A stretch of DNA of 11,569 bases from JAQBDA01 sp964525785 (lineage in GTDB: Bacteria > Chloroflexota > Anaerolineae > Anaerolineales > UBA4823). This document shows positions 6,581 through 11,569 of the stretch, in pieces (within the stretch, counting starts at the first letter, position 1; every line of letters begins with the position of its first letter). The DNA lies in assembly GCA_964525785.1 (NCBI GenBank), contig CAZGIX010000148.1, positions 1 through 11,569 on the forward strand, in the 5' to 3' direction. The position numbers and the translations under genes are program-made. Below the pieces are notes generated by a model. That model did no database searches. It saw only the letters and a program-made list of their open reading frames with translations, and was not told where the DNA came from.

Positions 6581-6840
6581 AACAAGGATGCAAAGTATGT
6601 AAAGGATAGGAGATCAAGCAAAACCAGCATCCTTTCTATTCTGTTTATCCTAGTTAAGAATCTATCTCAAACAAGGATGCAAAGGATACAAAGGATAAGT
6701 AATCAGGCAATATTAGCATCCTTTATATCCATTCTATCCTTGTTATACCTATCAAACAAGGATGTAAAGGATACAAAGGATGAGAGATCAGGCACTAAGA
6801 ATACCAAACACTTATCCTGTATATCCTGTATATCCTGTCC
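6581..6840. repeat. three tandem palindromic units of about 87 bp
   Basis: AACAAGGATG begins at 6581, 6670 and 6755, giving periods of 89 and 85 bp. Unit 2 is a near-perfect palindrome: arms 6670-6696 and 6718-6744 pair at 23 of 27 positions around a 21-nt spacer. Unit 1 is a more decayed palindrome of the same kind. In unit 3 the right half is replaced by three copies of TATCCTGTA-like sequence (about 6811-6840). No open frame with a plausible product is seen in this block. Confidence 0.75.
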
Positions 6841-6862
6841 AACCCTGTTCATTCTAGAGGCT

Positions 6863-6935
6863 ATCTCAAAAACAGGAGGTTTTGGTGTGTGTGGCGGCGC
6901 AGCCGCCACACACACCAAATTACCATTTTTGAGAT
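6863..6935 (-). repeat. long composite hairpin after the moeB-rhodanese gene, possible terminator
   Basis: The inner stem has 18 perfect base pairs (6881-6898 with 6902-6919) and the loop GCA. A GGT/ACC step and a perfect 10-bp outer stem (ATCTCAAAAA 6863-6872, TTTTTGAGAT 6926-6935) enclose it. On the minus strand it starts 6 nt after the stop codon of the MoeB-like gene and shows a TTTTTGAG run on its far side. It could terminate the sulfur operon. The outer arms also resemble a small palindromic insertion. Confidence 0.65.
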
Positions 6936-6940
6936 GACTT

Positions 6941-8095
<1,155 letters not shown>

Positions 8096-8110
8096 GGCGT
8101 GTCCTGAAAA

Positions 8111-8216
8111 GTGAGTCGAGAATCGAGAGGGGAGAATGGAGAGTCGTGAGCGGGTAGAAAATGTTTTTACTGTTCTCGATTCACGATTCTCGATTCTCTG
8201 GCCTCTACTCTCGCCC
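8111..8216. repeat. GAGAATCGAG-type repeat, opposed arms, between carrier and E1 genes
   Basis: A purine-rich arm (8111-8150) and a pyrimidine-rich arm (8177-8216) include a perfect 10-bp inverted match (TCGAGAATCG 8116-8125, CGATTCTCGA 8184-8193). The arrangement mirrors 1177-1293. The right arm runs into the coding sequence of the sulfur carrier and supplies its stop codon and last sense codons. A transcript through it could fold into a stem. Confidence 0.65.
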
Positions 8217-8483
8217 TCCCGCAATACTGGGGATAAGGATCAGGCGGTCGCCCTCGGTCAGGGGAGTCGCCAGGCCCTGCAGGTCTCGCACGTTGTTTTC
8301 GTTCAGGAACAGGTTGACGAACGGGCGCAGCTGCCCGTCGCCGTTGAACAGGTGCGGGCGCAGCGCCGGGTAGCGGGTCACCAGACCGTCCATCACTTCC
8401 CCGACCGTGCTTCCCTGTAGGCTGATCTCAGATTGCCCTTCGGCATAGGTGCGCAAGGGGGTGGGTATTCTTAAAGATGGCAT
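8205..8483 (-). CDS. cysO: CysO/ThiS/MoaD-like sulfur carrier protein with GG-RE C-terminus
   Basis: Ubiquitin-like sulfur carrier, 92 aa from this start. It resembles M. tuberculosis CysO along its length: an N-terminal IPTPLR strand (6-11), a central segment FVNLFLNENNVR, then GLATPLTEGDRLILIPSIAGG. Such carriers are adenylated on a terminal Gly-Gly and loaded with sulfur as a thiocarboxylate. Here two residues, Arg-Glu, follow the Gly-Gly, so the mature end would need proteolytic exposure. The Glu codon and stop lie in repeat sequence. The ATG at 8483 gives the length and N-terminus typical of CysO; AGGA is 14 nt upstream, rather far. An ATG at 8510, only 3 nt after the cysE stop, would add nine residues and allow translational coupling. 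It lies between cysE and the E1 gene. Confidence 0.9.
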   Translation of the reverse strand: MPSLRIPTPLRTYAEGQSEISLQGSTVGEVMDGLVTRYPALRPHLFNGDGQLRPFVNLFLNENNVRDLQGLATPLTEGDRLILIPSIAGGRE

Positions 8484-8513
8484 AGTTCTAAAGTATTTCC
8501 TCTCAAGCATTGA

Positions 8514-9218
8514 TTATATCGAAAAGTCTTCGCCCCGCCACTGTCCGGCGACGGGAGCGTGGATTTGCCCTTCGGGCTCGGCGTGTCCATTGAAGCGCTG
8601 TTCCAGGGCATCCACGCGGTTCAGCAGGGAGGTCAGCGTGACGCCTACCAGGTCGGGCAGGGAAGTATGGTTCAGGTCCGGAGCGTCGGTCGCCAGGTGA
8701 GGCCGGCTGCGGTGGACGATCTGCCCTGGCACGCCGACCACCACCGAGTTGGGTGGCACAGATTTTACCACCACCGCGTTGGCCCCAATGCGGCTGTCGC
8801 TGCCGATGGTGATGGCGCCCAGCACTTTCGAGCCAGCGCCGATCACCACCCGGTCTGCGATGGTGGGGTGGCGCTTACCCTTGGCCAGGCTGGTGCCGCC
8901 CAGGGTGACTCCGTGATAGAGCGTCACTTCTGCGCCGATCTCGGCCGTCTCGCCGATCACCACGCCCATGCCGTGGTCGATGAAGAGACCCGGCCCGATG
9001 CTCGCACCGGGATGGATTTCGACTCCTGTGAGACCACGCACGAGTTGCGAGAACCAGCGCGCCAGCAGTTTCAGGTTGTGCACCCACAGCCAATGAGTGA
9101 CGCGGTGCCCCCATACGGCGTGCAGCCCGGGATAGCACAGCAAGATCTCCGTCAGGCTGCGCGCCGCCGGATCACGCTCGAAGACCGATTGGATGTCCTG
9201 CCGCAGGGTATCGAACAT
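8514..9218 (-). CDS. cysE: serine O-acetyltransferase
   Basis: Cytosolic enzyme that makes O-acetylserine from serine and acetyl-CoA, the first committed step of cysteine synthesis. It has 234 aa: the short bacterial/plant-like form with a reduced N-terminal helical domain (about 1-60) and a left-handed beta-helix (about 65-170). Catalytic Asp81-His82 are in FIDHGMGVVIGE, and His117 in KRHPTI matches the second active-site histidine of E. coli CysE. GAGSKVLG and GVPGQIV are typical coils. A C-terminal extension (about 175-234) with a short helical stretch ends in Ile. A terminal Ile is the residue that E. coli CysE inserts into the CysK active site to form the cysteine synthase complex. The gene starts 4 nt after the cysK stop and ends 3 nt before an alternative cysO start, so it is tightly coupled in the operon. 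Confidence 0.95.
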   Translation of the reverse strand: MFDTLRQDIQSVFERDPAARSLTEILLCYPGLHAVWGHRVTHWLWVHNLKLLARWFSQLVRGLTGVEIHPGASIGPGLFIDHGMGVVIGETAEIGAEVTLYHGVTLGGTSLAKGKRHPTIADRVVIGAGSKVLGAITIGSDSRIGANAVVVKSVPPNSVVVGVPGQIVHRSRPHLATDAPDLNHTSLPDLVGVTLTSLLNRVDALEQRFNGHAEPEGQIHAPVAGQWRGEDFSI

Positions 9219-9222
9219 GGGA

Positions 9223-10155
9223 TTACTCTGCTAAATCAGCAAATAGAGGCGTGCTCAGGTACCGCTCGCCGAAGGAGGGGATGATCACCACGATCAGATT
9301 GCCGGCGTTCTCGTCTCGCCGGGCGATCTGGAGAGCCGCCCATACGGCTGCGCCTGAGGAGATGCCCACCAACAGCCCCTCCTCGCTCGCCATGCGGCGG
9401 GCGGTCTGCATAGCGTCCTCGTCGCGCACGCGCACGATCTCGTCGTAGACGCCGGTGTTGAGCACGCCCGGCACGAAGCCGGCGCCGATGCCCTGGATTT
9501 TGTGGGGTCCTTTCGCCCCGCCGGACAGCACCGGCGAGGCATCCGGTTCGACTGCAATACAGCGGAAGGAGGGCTTGCGCGCCTTGATCACCTCGCCAAC
9601 GCCGGTGATCGTGCCGCCGGTGCCGACGCCCGACACCAGGATATCCACTTTGCCGTCCGTATCCCGCCAGATCTCCTCGGCGGTGGTGCGGCGGTGGATC
9701 TCTGGGTTGGCCGGGTTCTGGAACTGCTGCGGGATGAAGTAGCGCGGGTCAGAAGCTGCCATCTCTTCGGCTTTCTTGATTGCGCCGCTCATGCCCTCGC
9801 TGCCTGGGGTGAGAACCAGCTCGGCGCCATAGGCGCGCAGCAGCATGCGCCGCTCCTTGCTCATCGTATCCGGCATGGTCAGCGCGCACTTGTAGCCGCG
9901 TGCCGCGCACACGAAAGCCAGAGCGATGCCGGTGTTGCCGCTGGTTGGCTCCAGGATGATCGTGTCCGGATTGATCATGCCCGCCCGTTCGGCGGCGTCG
10001 ATCATGGACACGCCGATGCGGTCTTTGACGCTGTGAGCCGGGTTGTAGAATTCCAGCTTGGCGGCGATCTCCGCTTTAGCGCCCTGGCTGAGGCGGTTGA
10101 TGCGCACCAGGGGCGTATTACCGACCAGTTCTGTGACGTTGGCTGCGATTCTCAT
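9223..10155 (-). CDS. cysK: cysteine synthase A (O-acetylserine sulfhydrylase)
   Basis: PLP-dependent, cytosolic enzyme that turns O-acetylserine plus sulfide into cysteine, 310 aa, the usual length. The PLP lysine is Lys44 in NPAHSVKDR. The substrate loop TSGNTG is at 71-76, the phosphate-binding loop GVGTGGT at 176-182, and SSGAA (266-270) contacts the PLP ring. The C-terminal PSFGERYLST (293-302) is typical of CysK. The ATG at 10155 has a GAGGGA site at 10165-10170 that overlaps the stop codon of the preceding small gene (13-bp gap). cysE follows after 4 bp, so its product would be made alongside its substrate supplier. A second family member of the CysM type lies at the right edge. Confidence 0.96.
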   Translation of the reverse strand: MRIAANVTELVGNTPLVRINRLSQGAKAEIAAKLEFYNPAHSVKDRIGVSMIDAAERAGMINPDTIILEPTSGNTGIALAFVCAARGYKCALTMPDTMSKERRMLLRAYGAELVLTPGSEGMSGAIKKAEEMAASDPRYFIPQQFQNPANPEIHRRTTAEEIWRDTDGKVDILVSGVGTGGTITGVGEVIKARKPSFRCIAVEPDASPVLSGGAKGPHKIQGIGAGFVPGVLNTGVYDEIVRVRDEDAMQTARRMASEEGLLVGISSGAAVWAALQIARRDENAGNLIVVIIPSFGERYLSTPLFADLAE

Positions 10156-10168
10156 GGCAGATCATCCC

Positions 10169-10459
10169 TCAGCAGCCGGCGCGCTCGACAACGGTCTCGC
10201 ACTCGGATGCGGGGTAGACATCCACCGATCCAGCCATCTGGAAGGGCTGCATGAAGTTGTCGATCTGCTGCCGGTCATCGGCTTCCAGGATGAGCACAAA
10301 GGTGTGCTGGCCATCCACCACGGCGTCGCCGCGGACCTTTACGCCGAAGGTGCGGGCGTTCATGGGGCTGATGTGAGAGAGCAGCATGCTGCCCATGACC
10401 GGGTCTTTAGCCGGGCAGGTTTCAGCATTGTGCTGGTGGCGTACGAAGAAGAGAGACAT
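10169..10459 (-). CDS. small conserved-looking protein of unknown function in the cysteine locus
   Basis: A 96-aa, probably cytosolic protein with no signal peptide or membrane segment. I do not recognise a named family with confidence. The alternating strand and helix pattern (MSLFFVRHQH; TFGVKVRGDAVVDGQHTFVLILEA; DRQQIDNFMQPFQMAGSVDVYPAS) suggests a small alpha/beta fold of the ferredoxin-like/dimeric barrel kind. Possible ligands or redox residues are His8, His10, Cys15 (HQHNAETC), Cys87 and the terminal Cys96. A strong GGAGGT ribosome site lies 5 nt before the ATG. It sits directly before cysK with a 13-bp gap, so it is very likely co-translated with it. A role in sulfur or heavy-metal handling is only a guess from context. 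Confidence 0.85.
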   Translation of the reverse strand: MSLFFVRHQHNAETCPAKDPVMGSMLLSHISPMNARTFGVKVRGDAVVDGQHTFVLILEADDRQQIDNFMQPFQMAGSVDVYPASECETVVERAGC

Positions 10460-10481
10460 GGGATACCTCCAAGGGGTAGGG

Positions 10482-10599
10482 ATTAGGTAATCAGGTAATC
10501 AGGTAACAAGGTAACTAGGCGATAAGGTAAGTAGGGTTGGTTGGGCTTCACCCCAGAGAGTGGAGAGTCGAGAATAGAGAGTAGAGAATAGAGAATAGT
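10482..10599. repeat. two-module intergenic repeat between mec+ and the small gene
   Basis: Module 1 (10482-10531) is a run of about five to six degenerate 8-10 bp units of the form AGGTAATC/AGGTAACA. Module 2 (10555-10599) is the GAGAGTCGAGAATAGAGAG type. The same module order is found inverted at 4679-4757. It occupies most of the 177-bp gap that divides the sulfur cluster into two blocks. No convincing promoter for the downstream block is seen in it. Confidence 0.6.
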
Positions 10600-10636
10600 C
10601 ATTTACTCTGCGGATCTGCGTTGAATAACTACTGAC

Positions 10637-11065
10637 TCAATCCCGGATGGTGATCGGCTCCTCGGTAAAGGCCTGGCGGTCATCGCTGAGAAGCCAGGAG
10701 CGGCTGCCCGCCGCCTGGGCCGCCTGGACGCTGGTGATCATGTACGAGAACCAGGGCATCGCCCATTCGCGGTCGAACTCGGATGGGCGGTTGGGGTGGT
10801 CGGGATGCGAATGGAACACGCCCAGCACATCCAACCCCATGCGGGCGGCCTCTTCCTCGCCCTTCAGATAATCTTGGGCGGTAAGCAGGTAGCGGTTGTG
10901 GCGTGCGCTGTCATCGCGCGAGTTAGAAAGCGGCAAGATCGCTTTGACTTGCTTGTACGCTCCATCTGCGCTCCCCAGCAGCAGGCCCGCCCCTTCTTCT
11001 GGGTAGGCGGATTCTCCGTGGCGGTGGATCTGCGCCAGCAGTGTGGATGTTATCTCAATACTCAT
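10637..11065 (-). CDS. mec: JAMM/JAB (MPN+) zinc metalloprotease, Mec+ type
   Basis: Predicted cytosolic zinc isopeptidase, 142 aa, a full single-domain JAB protein. The complete JAMM motif is present: Glu24 (YPEEGAGLL, general acid/base), then His85 and His87 in HSH, and Asp98 after exactly ten residues, fitting E-x(n)-H-x-H-x(10)-D. In M. tuberculosis the homologous Mec+ cleaves the CysO-cysteine adduct to free cysteine and regenerate the carrier. Related JAMM enzymes (QbsD, HcyD) trim extra residues after Gly-Gly of sulfur carriers. Either job would fit here. The ATG has an AAGGGG site about 9 nt upstream, and the gene follows the CysM-like gene after 13 bp, as a coupled pair. Residues about 105-142 are the usual C-terminal strands. 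Confidence 0.93.
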   Translation of the reverse strand: MSIEITSTLLAQIHRHGESAYPEEGAGLLLGSADGAYKQVKAILPLSNSRDDSARHNRYLLTAQDYLKGEEEAARMGLDVLGVFHSHPDHPNRPSEFDREWAMPWFSYMITSVQAAQAAGSRSWLLSDDRQAFTEEPITIRD

Positions 11066-11078
11066 ACATTCATCCCCT

Positions 11079-11569
11079 TCAGCTGCCAGGATCCCACAAG
11101 GCTTTATCGCTCAGGTATTTGTAGCCCGCGTCTGGGAAGACGGTGACCACCAAGCCTTCATCGAGCTCGCTGGCGATCCTGAGGGCTGCGACCGCGGCTG
11201 CCCCGGCGGAGACGCCCACAAACAAGCCCTCTTTGCGCGCCAGCTGGCGCACCATATCGTGAGCTTCCTCGGTGGACACCTCCACGATGCGGTCGGGCAG
11301 GTTGGGGTCGTAGATGGCGGGTTGGATGGCGGTTGCCATGTGCTTGAGCCCTTCCAATCCGTTCATGGGTCCATCCGGCTGGACGGCGACGAGCTTGATC
11401 TGCGGGTTGTACTCCCGCAGGTATTTTCCGGCCCCGGTCAGCGTGCCGGAAGTGCCCAGCCCGGCGACCAGGTGGGTCACGCGCCCGCCGGTTTGCTGCA
11501 GGATCTCCGGGCCGGTGGTGAGGTAGTGCGCCTGCCAGTTGGCCGGGTTGTCATACTGGTTGGCATAGA
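11079..11569 (-). CDS. cysM: CysM-type cysteine synthase (5' part outside window)
   Basis: C-terminal 162 residues of a PLP-dependent beta-substituted-alanine synthase; the frame stays open to the window edge. The visible part runs from YANQYDNPANWQAHY through TTGPEIL, GLGTSGTLTGAG (phosphate loop), VAVQP, AIYDPNLPDRIVEV and VGVSAGAAAVAAL to PDAGYKYLS near the end. DAGYKYLS in place of CysK's PSFGERYLS, and the EGLKHM...IYDP stretch, place it with M. tuberculosis CysM, which uses O-phosphoserine and CysO-thiocarboxylate. The Arg220 of that enzyme (phosphate recognition) aligns by eye with a Lys here. The PLP lysine is outside the window. A shorter internal GTG start at 11480 would remove conserved sequence and is not used. 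It is followed by mec after 13 bp. Confidence 0.93.
   Translation of the reverse strand, partial: YANQYDNPANWQAHYLTTGPEILQQTGGRVTHLVAGLGTSGTLTGAGKYLREYNPQIKLVAVQPDGPMNGLEGLKHMATAIQPAIYDPNLPDRIVEVSTEEAHDMVRQLARKEGLFVGVSAGAAAVAALRIASELDEGLVVTVFPDAGYKYLSDKALWDPGS

Noticed and set aside
6581..6840. CRISPR array
   Set aside because: The units are about 87 bp, imperfect and palindromic throughout. There are no short identical repeats with unique spacers and no cas genes.
8096..8224. 43-residue N-terminal extension of the MoeB-like protein
   Set aside because: It translates the intergenic repeat into a Arg/Ser/Glu-rich string and overlaps the carrier gene end. The ATG at 8095 has its own AGGA site and matches family N-termini.
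8559..10254. Long plus-strand frames (8559-9284, 9502-10254) opposite cysE and cysK
   Set aside because: They are antisense shadows of strongly motif-supported genes, with no ribosome site or domain of their own.
10460..10636. T-box or cysteine-responsive riboswitch before the small gene and cysK
   Set aside because: No T-box consensus or specifier-like structure is visible. The gap is occupied by degenerate repeats.

Overview
The window is a GC-rich bacterial chromosome segment with no transposase, phage or plasmid gene. Gene content and family types (YchF-like GTPase, PepF, Hsp20, SlyD, PIG-L deacetylase, and a CysM/Mec+/CysO sulfur system), together with several families of degenerate intergenic repeats, fit an environmental member of Chloroflexota such as Anaerolineae. 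That placement is inference and no marker here proves it.

Layout. Plus strand: a YchF/Obg-type P-loop NTPase (76-1146), oligoendopeptidase F (1310-3088) and a protein weakly like the DhaL domain (3149-3820). From about 3980 to the right edge every gene is on the minus strand. Read right to left these are: CysM-type cysteine synthase (cut by the window edge), JAMM/JAB metalloprotease of the Mec+ type, a small unrecognised protein, CysK, serine acetyltransferase CysE, a CysO/ThiS/MoaD-like sulfur carrier, an E1-like MoeB-rhodanese fusion, a PIG-L deacetylase, a SlyD-type FKBP prolyl isomerase and an Hsp20 small heat-shock protein. The Hsp20 gene ends in a clean rho-independent terminator (3980-4016).

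The most interesting part is 6941-11569, a nearly complete cysteine-biosynthesis locus that appears to hold two chemistries side by side: the classic CysE-CysK route (serine to O-acetylserine to cysteine with free sulfide) and the protein-thiocarboxylate route known from Mycobacterium tuberculosis (CysO-COSH as sulfur donor, CysM as synthase, Mec+ as the protease releasing cysteine, a MoeB/MoeZ-type E1 to charge the carrier). The CysO-like carrier does not end in Gly-Gly but in Gly-Gly-Arg-Glu. It would need trimming before activation, and a JAMM protease is encoded nearby. The Glu codon and stop codon of that tail lie inside a copy of the local intergenic repeat, so the tail may be a product of the repeat.

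Intergenic DNA is unusually patterned. A degenerate GAGAATCGAG-type repeat occurs in four separate gaps, twice joined to an ATCAGGTAA-type module in the same order. Three tandem palindromic units of about 87 bp fill the gap at 6580-6840. Long hairpins sit after pepF and after the moeB-rhodanese gene. Two more multi-part repeats lie at 3836-3970 and 5447-5683.
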